This document shows positions 23,701 to 36,028 of a DNA stretch of 64,000 bases, in pieces (position 1 is the first letter of the stretch; each line of letters begins with the position of its first letter). The translations under genes and the position numbers were made by a program. Under the pieces are notes generated by a model. That model saw only the letters and a program-made list of their open reading frames with translations, did no database searches and was not told the DNA's origin. The stretch is from the NCBI GenBank assembly GCA_038501785.1, contig JBAMJR010000154.1, positions 2,039,001 through 2,103,000 on the forward strand. Reading direction: 5' to 3'. The stretch is from Myoxocephalus aenaeus (Eukaryota > Chordata > Actinopteri > Perciformes > Cottidae).

Positions 23701-26700
23701 TGAACACTTGAATTATCACATTCCCTGTTTTTTCCTATCTCTGCTCTTCCTTGTATGTAGTAGGAAACGGGAAACGGGAGGCTGCTGAGCATAGCTCAAC
23801 ACTTGGCAAAAAAAAACGAGAAATCTGCTTGCTTGCTTGCTTCTTCCGTGAGGCGGGGATCCTGAAAGTTCATCTGTGTTTGTGCTCTTCGCCGTAACAA
23901 AGGGAAATTAAAACAGATATACTGCTGCTGGGTCAACACTTCTGCAGTCAGATGCTTTATCCTGACTGTTTGTGTAGTACACGGAGATAAAAACATTTTT
24001 GTCCCATGGTGGGTGAATAGGAGTTGCCATGGCAGCACGTTAACCACAACTCAATGAGTGTGCCCACAGCAGAGTCGCTAACTTCTCCCGCAGCCCACAT
24101 TGCTCTGATGAACATGCCGGGGGAGGGGGAGTGGGCTGCTGGGAGTCAGAGCACAGAGCGCCACAGGATATTGAGCCCAGCTGCAGAGTAAATACAGTTC
24201 ACTTAAAGGAAGAAGTGCTCTGGTAGTGGACATCACTGTCAGGTAGTCCTGGTCCAGTAGCAGACTGTATCTCTGCTGTAAATCCACCCGCTCTAACTGC
24301 TCACCCTCCTGAAGAAAATAAATGTTTCCATATGAAAAGTATTCCTATTACCAAATCTCTCGTATGTAATGTGCACAGAGTGACAGAGGCAGTCACAAGT
24401 CACACTGGTTTACTGTCAATTCATTTGATTGTAATCAATTGTGACATGGATGAAAATCAGCATGACCGCCCAACTCATTATGTGTCTGTTTGTCATGATA
24501 TGCGTCACTAGTCCCATTAGATAATTTGTCTCTAAGTGGATAGGGCTGGATGCCCCGATATCTGTCAGTTGCCTGATTTGAACTGGATCTGAAAATGAGA
24601 AAAAAACGATCACAGGCTGGGATGTCTTCAGTTATAAGAACCAAAACTGTCTCCACTGATTGTATGAAATGCTTTAAAATGTCATGTTGACCATTGCAGC
24701 ACCCTCCCATGGAGCCTGTCACCAACAAGGTCAGACTGACATGTTTGCATCTGTCATGCTGGTCTAACTTGGAGCACTTAGGGAGAGAAAACATACTTTA
24801 CTTTTGAAAGCCACCATTTAAATCGATAAGCCATCTGTCTGATTAGTGTCCATTCCACGGGAGTGGTTTGCTTTAAAGCATCAAGCCACCCAGACTGAGA
24901 CTATTGACACATTAGACATCGCTCTCTCTCTCTTAATGGATACACCTTGTGTCACTTACTGGTTGTTATCCTTAATAATGCAATAAATCCACGGTGATAT
25001 TTTCACAGCTGGACTGGACGTGTTGGTAGGTAAGTAGAACTCTGTTCTGGTTGACTAAAAAAAAACACTGGCGAGGACGGACCCACTGACGATATTCAAT
25101 TATCAGCAGCCTCAGGAATATTGCTCTGTTCACAAAGAGCCTCTGTGAAAGCTTTAGTCTTGGTGTTAGACATCAGGGGAGACAGAAACGACATCAAAGC
25201 CCAACTACACTTTTAAGCAGTACCATGGGGACGGTAGTCTGCACCAGAGAAAAATCACTCTCATTCAGCCGAATGAAATTGCAGGTTCTATGAGATATTA
25301 CGTTATCCTTGTCATTAATTCTGCTGTCTTTATACAAGCCCTCGTGATTCAGAATCAGCTCGTGACACAAGCTTTGTTGTTTGTCCCTCCTTTTTTGAGG
25401 ATGGTGGGGTCGGGTTAAAAGCAATACATTGATATTTTGGCAAATTCACATATTCGCTTTCTTGTTAGTTGAGAAGATTGCTATCAAGCTTCTCCTCTAA
25501 CTTTTCCCAGAGTGAACTATTGTTTTGATTTACAATTTAAAACATTACTTTAATCTTGAAATGAAACATCTCTAATCAGATGTTCTTTTGTTTGTCCAAG
25601 TATTCCATCTATTCAAATTACAAAGTCTATAGTTCAAAGAGGACGATGGATTCTGCAGTCAGAGAAGATTGATGGGGAACACAACATTTCACAGAGGAAG
25701 TTGTAATGTATGTTTCAGAGTTATAAAATAGACAGGGAGTATCAGTAAATCTACTACACAGCAAAGTACAGATCAGAGAGTACTGTGTGGGATTTTATCG
25801 CGTACAGGATATTGCGGGACAGACTTTAGTTGGAATCCCCCTCCTCCACAGGGGACAGTAACAGTCGGAGCTTGTGACTCTCTCAACAACAACCTTGTTC
25901 TAAATGGATCCTGCTGGCTTGTTCCAAGTGGAGCGAATACACGTAAATGAAAATCACGTTGGTCCTTTTCCCTCTGATGACTTTCACATGCTCCCAGCCC
26001 CTGACTAATACTCCTGGTTAGACTCACCACTTCAAGAGTCTCCATTCTCCACTCTCCATCTCGTCGCTACAGTACACAAATAAGAAGAGGACGTATTGAA
26101 TGAAAAATAGAGTGTGAGAGAGAAACACAGACAAGGTAGCGACTGTTTGTAATGACAATGTCAGGCCTTACAGCCGAGGCTACATTTGCCACATCGGGAT
26201 CACGAGGAGGGAGAGAAGAAGAAAAAAGGCGCCTGTGTGAGAAAGAGTGCGTGTGTGCGCATTTATGACATTGTGTGAGTGAGACATAAAAAAATAGAGA
26301 CAGAGTCCAAGGAGCCCTGATACAAAGAGCCAGTGTGTGCAGCCCTAGACTGTCCATCACACTGGACTCTCAGGGGCCAAACAGAATAGCAGTGAACCAC
26401 GGCCCCGCTCTTCCGGCCCGCAGGCGCGAGGCCCAGGACAAGCCCACCGCTGAGCTCCATCCTGCGTGCCCCTCCAGCACTGCACACAGCTCGGCCACAA
26501 CGGGGCCGCAGCAGCCACTTCACACTGCAGGAGGATCCTGCTTGTCAAAGCAGCTCATAACAACCAATGCGTGAATGAGATGGCTCATTAAGACTGACCC
26601 GAGGATAGACAAACACACACAGCTGGGCAGAACAAGAAAGCAGGGAGAGAGAAAGGGGGAGGGAACAACAACAAAAAAGTCCCCAGAGTTCACGTAATTT

Positions 26701-29656
26701 GATAACGTGCAAATGTGTGAGGGAAATTAACATACTTTAAGGACAACATCCACAGGGCCCCATCTTATTACAAATACATCTTAATTATTTGAATGTATAT
26801 TGTGCTCACACGGTTCCTTTCTCATAAAATTACCACATATTTAGGTACAGAAAACCTTGGGGCCAGGTACTACTTCAGTAGTTAAAGTTAAAGTTAGTCG
26901 ATCACAGAAACATAAATAATTGTTATAATCGATGAATTGAAAGGTATTTTTCCATCTTTTTAAATGTCATCTGTTTCTCTTTGTCTCCTGACAGTAAACG
27001 AGACATCTCGGTGCCTTGGACTGCTGGCCAAACGGAATCAGACCTTTGAAGATGTGGCCTTGGATTTTAAACAATTAATCAACGAGTACAAAAAGCAATT
27101 GGTAAATGAATCGCTATGAAAACAATCGTTAGCCTTAATAGGAAGACCAGGAATAGGAAGGAAGGGAGGAAGGAATAGTTGTTATCTAGGTTTATAATAT
27201 AAACCTAGAATATATTATATATTATATTATAAATATAAAGAAGCCGACGTAGTGTGCTGTGTGCGCTACTTGATGGGTACCGGGGGTAACGGGCCCCAAC
27301 AAGATGCTTTCCCCAGTCTCTCCAAACAGGTTAATCCATCCATGCCTCTCATCACAGTTTGCCTGAGCCCAGACCCATTACACTAACCCCTGCAGCTGGC
27401 TCTGCTTCATCACCTTCATCACCTTTCTCCGTCATCTTACAGACATCACGGGAACACATCCTGTCAACATCACAAAGCTTAACTCTTCCAACAGCTGGGA
27501 CCCTCAATGGAAAGTGGAAAAGCGTCCCCGATTGAGAAATACCAACTGTATGTGATCAAGTCAGCAGCAGACCTTTTGAAAAACATTGTTTAATGTGATC
27601 TCCATACCAGACACAAACACAGGCACACCTACGCAAACGACACATGACATAGAAACCCATAGAAGCACCACATAACCATATAGTAAGAGTATGTATATCA
27701 TATACAATTAAATCCCACTCACACAAATAAACAAACTTGGACACACATCATTTGAGATGAAAACTTTGCAACTCCTCCATCTCATCCATGAGCCCTAAAC
27801 AGCAAATTGGCTTCCAGCTCCGATAAAAGCACCATCCACTTTTAATCTCACATCCAGACTCATTGCTAACAGATGTGTCTGTTTACAGCTAATGTTAAGT
27901 ATTGTTGTTTGTTGCTTCACTGGGGCGAGCTGCCAAAACACCATTTATGAGAAACAGTCTCATTTTCCACACTCTCCACTTTGAGAGGAGACTTAAAATT
28001 GCCATAATGGCTATAATGGCCATTCTCCGGGGACGGAGGAGATCCGACCCTGCCAATGCGTCAAAAAGTGATCTCAGAGTTCTAACAAGGGAAACTTACA
28101 CTCAGCTAACAGCAGTTGGCTGCAGCTCACCCATGGCTGTGTGTGAGTGGAGGGGAGGGAGATGTAGTCAATGACAATAAAAGGCAATGATGGCTGTAAT
28201 GGCTCGTAAATTTAGTGTGTGGGTACACTAGAGGAGTAAATTTGTGAACGTGAACTGGTAGATGTCAAGTCAGGTCAACTCTTTTTATTGGCCAATATCA
28301 CATACAGTGTCTCAATGGGCTTTACAAGCACGGGTTCCCGACCCAGCCTAAACTTCGCTAGCAGCTCCTTTTAAAAAGGACATAGCTCAGAGCCCGAACT
28401 TGGTGATCACAATGTTTGTCGCATGTAATTTCCTATCTCTCACCCATCATTTCAGGACTCTCTACTGTCCTTTAAAAAAAAAGACAATTAAAAGAGAATG
28501 AGGGAATACACAGTTATTGTAATTGGTGAATCTTTTAAGTAAGTTGTCAAGCGAAACATCTTAACATTAGCTGGTTCCATCTTCTCAAATGTGAGGATTT
28601 GCTGCTTTTCTCATTTTATTTGACTGTAAAAGGAGTAATTAGGGGTATTTATTTATTGGTCGGACAAAACTAACTTGGATGTGATGGACATTAACATTGT
28701 TAAAGGTGCAATGATTTGTTCGAGGTTCAATTTTGAAACAAAATACTTCTGATATACACATTTAGAGATGATTAAATAGAGATGTTTCAAATGTACAGTT
28801 CTTTATTATTGGTATTACATTATCACATTAGTAAGCAGCACAACCTTTCTTGGGAAAGGTGCTTGTCTAAATGTACAATATTTTACCTGAAATAGATGTT
28901 TAGAAGAAAGAGCAATAGACAAATCAATGATTCCTACAAAAGGGTGAGCAATTTAATGACTTTCTCTGTCTCTTCAGTGTAACACACTCCTCACGGCTGT
29001 CTGGTGATGTCTGGTTCATTTATCTTTGCCCTTGCCAGCCCCTCATCCACCTCATTAATCATCCACCCTCCTGAAAGAACAAATCAAACGCACCCTGAGG
29101 TTTGATTGATCTGCTGTTGATTCTGCAACAGGCTCATTGTCCTTAAAAGTGACACTAGCATGATGATGACCAGCGGCATCACAGCATCCCTTCTGCTGCA
29201 GGAGGGATGTCTGCTGAAAATACCCCGCTTACTTAAATTAAGTAGATCATAAACTAAGCACAAGCAAACTACTGCAACAAAGAAAAACACACGAGAAGCA
29301 TGACAGAGGCGAAGCGGGGCACAATCAGAAACTGGAATATCATTAATTGTGCGATTATGAAACAAGGATGAACAAAGTCCCTGCTGAGCAAAATCTACCG
29401 AACTATTGTGCAGAGTGAAACCAAGCAGGCTGGAGTAGGTTAAAGCCCCAGTAAACACAGTAGTGAAAAGAACTGAACTGGCTCTTTGTGAGTGCTCATT
29501 GGTACCTCTTTTGTCCAGCCTCTGGTCTTGGTTTTCTTCTGATGGAGTTTCCATGGTTGTTTTTCTCCCATTCAACAAAAATGCTTCCTTTCAGCAAATT
29601 CTCTCTTCCTTACTCTTTCCTCTCTCGCTCCCACTCTCTCCTTCCTGCACGTTTCT

Positions 29657-29720
<64 letters not shown>

Positions 29721-32700
29721 TTTCCTCCACGTTCGCTCTTTTCATCTCGTCCTGCCTCACAAAGGCACCGCTCAACTGTACATCCCAGTTCCTTTCCAAA
29801 AAAACAGAGGTCTTGTCAAAAGAGATTTGGTTGAGCCCCAGTCATATGTCTCGTAAATCCTAGTTCCACAGGCACAATGTGCATCTGTTGTGTTTGTTAT
29901 GACTGTTTTGCGATTCAGTTTAAGTCAACTTAATTTGTCCTCCTAATGACAAACAAATCCTCGTCCATGCCCTCAACACACTCCCTACTCTCAGGCGTGC
30001 CTGTCGGAGAAACTGAAGTTCAACCCTGAATAGTAATCCGGCGAGAACAGGCTTGGGTGCAGATGGGTGAGGACGGATCCCGTCTTTAGTAGACCGAGTG
30101 GGTGAAAACCCTACTCTGTTGTACGGGCTGGGACAGAATGCATATAATCACACCTCGCTCGATTTCACATCTGACCACAGTTCAAGGAAGGGGGAGTGAG
30201 TGTGTGTGTGTGTGTGTGTGGGCATGCTGTGGTTGTGTAGTGTGACTGGGGGGTTAGCCCTTCATCTTTTTGATAGGCACCATATGCCCTCTGCTCCTGC
30301 AGCATACATTAGTAACCTCTGACCGCTGTCTTCCCTCCATCTGGTGCCTTCCAACTCACATAAAAAGGAAACAGGAAAGAAAGGCAAATCTACATTTCCT
30401 AAACAAGGACACAGAGCAGATACTCTGGGCTGATACAAACAGAGGAAACAGCATCTGAAAATGAGAAATCCAGAGAATCCTAAAGGCAAAAACATGAAGA
30501 ATGCGGATAAAAGGAGCGAGAAAATAGAGAATCCTTAGAGGATGATACAATGAGAACAAACTTGTTAAAAATAAGCGAGAGATGACTGTGGAAACAGACA
30601 GCGATGGAGACAGGGAAGAAGATCTTGGCTGTGTTTGTTTGGCAACAGCAGGGCCAGAAGCCCCAGGGGCATGCTAATGAGAGAAAGGCCTTTCAGCGGT
30701 GGGGGAGAGCCCTGCTGGAGCGGAGCTGGAGTGGGGTCTTCTCACGGATACCAGACCTCAGAGAGGAGGGGGATCAGCAGGGGAGGGGACCCTCAGGGGT
30801 CAGGGAAGTGAACTTAGCGGGGATCCCACAACAACAAATGCCGCACCAATCTTCTAGCTTTTTCACCATCAGCCCTGTAAAACTCCAGGAGAACTGACAT
30901 CCTTGTGATGTGGGGAAGGGAGCCTCCAGAAGAAGAAGTGATGCTGGTTTGAATTCTACAGCTGATTTCGAGGTATAGCTGTGCTTATGATTTCCCTATT
31001 AATTGTGCCAAAGAGCTCAAGTGAAGATTCAAAAGAAAAGCAGTTGATACACAAGATAAAAATGTCTCACACACTTAACCACACAGAGGCAGCTTCATAT
31101 TACTGAGTACAACAAGCAAGGGATCCATCTGCAGCCTTTTCTAAATGTGAATGGACAACAAAATGATTACGTTTATTGCAAACGGATTAGGCCTGGTCCA
31201 ATCATATTTTCAGACTGTAATGTATTTGATTAAACATGTGCTTTTGATTGGAAATAAAGACAAATGTACCCTGCTATTAATATTATGTTTTTTGGCTTGG
31301 ATCTTAAGCTCGGGAAAACAAAAGTTAACAAAGTGTTCTTTAACAGAAGAAAAGTCATGCACTGACTGGGGGGGAAAGTGTGGTCAAACCAGCGTTATCT
31401 CAGGAATAGAATTTCAGCATGTACAGTTTTGTTACAATGTTCATTCTCTTCCTAATAATGGCAAATAATAAGGCAATAAAATACTGATTATCTTTCATAA
31501 TCAGTATTTTATTGCCACATCCTCAATCTTGGCTTTAACCCGTGACACTTTTGTCAAGGAAAAATAATTATTGCAAATGGTTACTGATTGGTTTTACATT
31601 AGTCAGCTAGTAACTGATGAATGAGCCAGGGATTATGAAGCATGACTGATTTCAGCTAATGCCTAATTCTAGGAATCAAATGTACAATATTACGTCTAGT
31701 TTGTGTTAGAACTAATTTAAAGTTCTGGCTGACGAATATAACATCCACTCTGCTCTGAGCTCTGTTTTAGTCTCCATCAACTCTTGGGGTAAATATCTTG
31801 CACTTTAGTAGGTGTTCTGCCTGGGCAGGTAGCACATTGTGTATGTATTTGTTCTTTTGCTGGAAACAGCTGCCTGCTGCTGGCAACAGGGTTGATTTTG
31901 AGCAGAGAAACAGAGTTAAATCGAAACAATGAGCTAAAGAAGAAGCTTAAATGTCACAAATGAATGAAGCAAGAAAGGTATTGTGAGACACATAAAGAGC
32001 AACAGACTGATTGGAGCTTTACCAAAAATACTGTGAGTGGCTGTGGGAATAATCATGTGAACATAGGAGGCAAAGCCTGAGAGCTGCATGCACCGCTCCA
32101 GTTTTCGAGACAGCGCCACTCCCCTACTTGAGGACACAATCTGAATGATGATGAAGCTCATACAAATGGAGGAGGCTTCACTGTGGGTCAACCTTTCACG
32201 CTGTGAGACCGGGGGCCCTGAATGCTCCTCAGTGTTCAGTCACCCGTGAAGACCTGCACCCTGCTTGGCTCACAGCGACGACAGAGTTCTCAGGGATGCA
32301 GGCAAGTGCCCAGGGCAGAGATCCCCTTACCAACACTGGCAATGGCCTGAGAAAGCAGACTCACCCGACCAGAGGAGGACAGATCAAACCATGTGAGGTA
32401 TGACTGATTGTGAAGGCCAAAGTCTGATGAAAGGCAGGATGAAAGCCAAAACAAGAGAGCAAACTGGTCAAAATACCCCTGAATATGTTGCAGCTCTCAT
32501 AGAATAATCTGTAACATTTCATCTCTTGTAGCGATTGGTGGTATATTACCACATTGGAGACAGATTCTTGGAAACACTGTTTTGGCAAATTTGTTGCAGT
32601 CAGTGAATTCCATTCCAATGTACTGTGGCGGTATTACTGCCCTAGATTTAAATGCAGGCCATTTCCATAGGTCAATCTGCTCTGTATGACTGGCGTGCTG

Positions 32701-35700
32701 AATCTAAGTCATTGATTGGTTTACAAAAGCAGCACACTACCAGCCCATTATACAGATCCATTTACTTGTTTTGCTGACCCATTTTCCTCTGCGAGTCTAG
32801 AGAATAACAAAAGGCATTACACATTCTGTACACATTTTTCTTTAGGAAATATGATTAGTTATAACAGTCAATACATCAAAATTCATTCCTCAAACTGACC
32901 CTATAAGAACATCGGATTCTTCCATGTAAATACAACCTGAGAGCCTTTGGATTATATTCATATTTTATAAGAAATGTCTCTCTCTGCAATGGAAAGAAAT
33001 GAATATGCCATTGCTCACTGTCCTCATCCATTATAGCAAAATATGTGGACTGTGAGAGGAAAACCACAGGAGTCTGACTTATTATGATCCTTTTGCTTTC
33101 CTTTGGCCCTGGTGAGAAGCTATAAACTAAGGAATATCAACATTGGGTGTCTTGTCTAGCAGGAAAAACAACTCAGTGTTGGAGTAGAAGGAAGGTTAAG
33201 GTTTGTGGTATTTATTATGGTATCAATCTTAAATAAAGCCTTTTCAACCTGTACTTGAATGAGCGCCTTTGATGTTTTATCTTTCACTGGACTGTATAAA
33301 ACAAAAAGTACAAAAGTCTATGCAATTCTTCCATGTGAAAACCTGGCACCTACATTACCCACAATGCAACTTGACAGATTTGGATGTATTATGCTAGAAG
33401 TAGCCTATAGATGCTCCAGCTGAGATGGGGAGCAGGCTAAAACTGCTGACTCAGGTGACATCACATGAGGCAATGTATCAGACTCCAGTGTAATTCCAAG
33501 TGTTTGACCAAACAATGCCCAGAGTACTGACTCAGTACTCCTCTAATTGCATGTTTGTGATACTATATCGTGTTAGGTCAGGAAATGGAGCAAAGCACTC
33601 ACTCGAGGTTGCCTGGCAGCCATGTTTTTCTTCTAAAAATGTCTTCACAACCCTGCCTCTGGCACCTTCAGAGCCACTGTGGTTTTGGCCGAAGTGTGTT
33701 GTAGGGAGAGTGAGAGACACAGATGCTTCCTATTATCCAGGCTTCCTAGCTTTCAGTACTTTGGACACTGCCACTATGGCTTGGCTGGACGGAAAACCAA
33801 TGCAATGTCAAAACCTTGAGACTAAGAATTTCATAATTTCAGTCTGGAGTCAGAAGAGCAAATCAATGCCAGGAAACAGAAACCTGGAAGAGAGTGAAAG
33901 AGAGAGATAAGGCGTTTATAAAAGTTGTACCACTACCTCCTATACCGGCCATGAACATCTGCCATTTTAGAGAAAAGTAAAGGTCTGCACAATTGTTTGT
34001 TTTTTCTTTCAGCATGCAGTAAATATTTGAATGATGGCTCCGGTCTGGAAGAGGCTCTTTGCCGTATTTGTGGTCTGCCATTCTTACATTATGCAGCCAA
34101 TGAACCAGCCAAAAGGTACTGCAAGCAAACACCTCTCCATTATCCAGTTAGTATAATAACCTCTTGTCTTTTCAATCTACGTATATTGTGATAATACTTT
34201 GCCAAGAAGTGGAGGGAAATGGAAATACCCAGCAACTCCTGAATAGTTGACTCTAAGAACAAATATGGTGTTTAAAACGCACTTTTATTTCCCAACATGG
34301 GCCAACTCATTTAATTCAGCAGTGTCTCCAGAACAGATGAGCTTCAGGAGGGATTTGTGAGGAAAAAAAAGATTATTCGGAAGCTGAGTGGCCAATTCAT
34401 TAACCAAACATATGATTTTATCAATAGTATATATATGGTCTCCTTTTGGTCTCCACAGAGAGTTGAGGGAAACATCTGGCTGTTCAGGTGCTACACGTTC
34501 CACTCTGGTCAGCAGCTATTAGGGAACTTTGTCCATCTGTCATTTGGTGCTGGGCAGCGACGAGCAACTCACTGAATACAGCTGCAAACTACGAAAAACA
34601 AAGCAATGAGCTGAGATATGCTATAAAGCAAAACTGCAAAGTCAAGCGTTAATGTGCTACGGATTTGTCACTAGCAACACATCACATTTAGCACTGAATT
34701 TATAAGGATGTTTGCAAAGAAAATCTAGCATGTCATGCCAGGAGACCTAGAAATTGTGTGAAAGCAAACTATTTCTACAGATGTCATTCTTACACTGATG
34801 AGGATCTCCACAAATTAAATGTGCTCACACTCCAGTTGCTGAGATGGCAAATAACACAGGGCTGGAGACCGTCTTTCATTTTCCTACTTGTTGCACAGGG
34901 CAAAAGCATGTGAACACACACACACAATAGAGACATAATGAAGCGCAGAGACATGGGGACATTAGACGAGACTTTCCAGCTAATCCTGGGGTTGCTTCCC
35001 ATGAACAGCCCCACCCTCTCTGTCTATCCTAGCTGCTGGGATTTCTTTCTCTGCGTGTCTCTCGCCAATCCTATTGTCCTCCGCCTCATGCTGCCAACCT
35101 CTCACCCCTGACCCAAGACTTTACCCTTTTCAAACCCTCCTCTTCTCTGTTCCCCCATTCCTCATAAGAAGGAGTAGAAACCTCCTCCCTTTAGCCCCAG
35201 CCATGGAGACAGACTAGCCACTTGGACTCCACCGTGTCAGGATTCATCGCCGGCGCTATGACAACAGAGCAGATGACACGGAGATCGCTTTAATGCCATT
35301 GTTCCACGAGGCTCTTCTCTCTTGTCTCTAAGCCCTGCGTCCTGCGGCTGGATCCTGGAAGGACAGGGAGTCGGCCATAACCTGAACCTGACACGTCCAC
35401 CCCTGCAGGGATGTGTTTGTCCTCAGATTCATGATGGAAACAGTTTAGACGTGGACTAAGTGCTTAACAATAAGTGGCTAATACAGCTCATCACAAGGGA
35501 AAGATGGGAGCTAATCTCTCGAGTGGTCGGTATATCCCCTGGTCAATCCATTACTTTATTGTTTTAAGTACTGATAGGCAGTTTTCCAACAGAACAGGCT
35601 GTAATACCCTTTTGTACTTTTTAAAGCATCTACTGTGCAATGTAAAATCAATGTATGGCACCATCAGATATGATACAATCCCTACATCATTAGTAGTGTC

Positions 35701-35950
35701 ATTATTAGTAAACCTTTACACTCACTCTCAGTGTGTGCATACTTGATGGAACCACTGGTCTAATAATACATTAAAATCAAGTCATGTTTCTTAAATCATT
35801 TTGTATGCCAATACAAGTGCTTCTATCTGTGTTTACAAAATACTTTGGCACTAGAAACTGATTACAAACCATTTTCATAACTGTGTCATCAATGAGTGCC
35901 TCAAATTCCTTTGAAATCAATAAATACAGAAAAAGATGTTCTTATATTGT

Positions 35951-36028
<78 letters not shown>

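Noticed and set aside
26995..27101. Resemblance of QTFEDVALDFKQ to the opening of a KRAB box
   Set aside because: Only a few residues match, the rest of the segment does not follow the KRAB pattern, and classical KRAB zinc-finger genes are not known from teleosts.
29084..29500. Long continuation of the minus-strand frame after the alternative gpm6b exon
   Set aside because: The donor at 29505 and homology end the coding part after DKR. The remaining frame has no recognisable similarity and is probably intron.
29576..29578. Upstream start of the alternative gpm6b exon
   Set aside because: The codon at that position is TTG, not ATG. The first in-frame ATG is at 29554, in an ideal context.
31151..31468. 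105-codon plus-strand open frame in the gpm6b intron
   Set aside because: It has no recognisable motif, AT-rich composition and no splice signals; chance is the simpler explanation.
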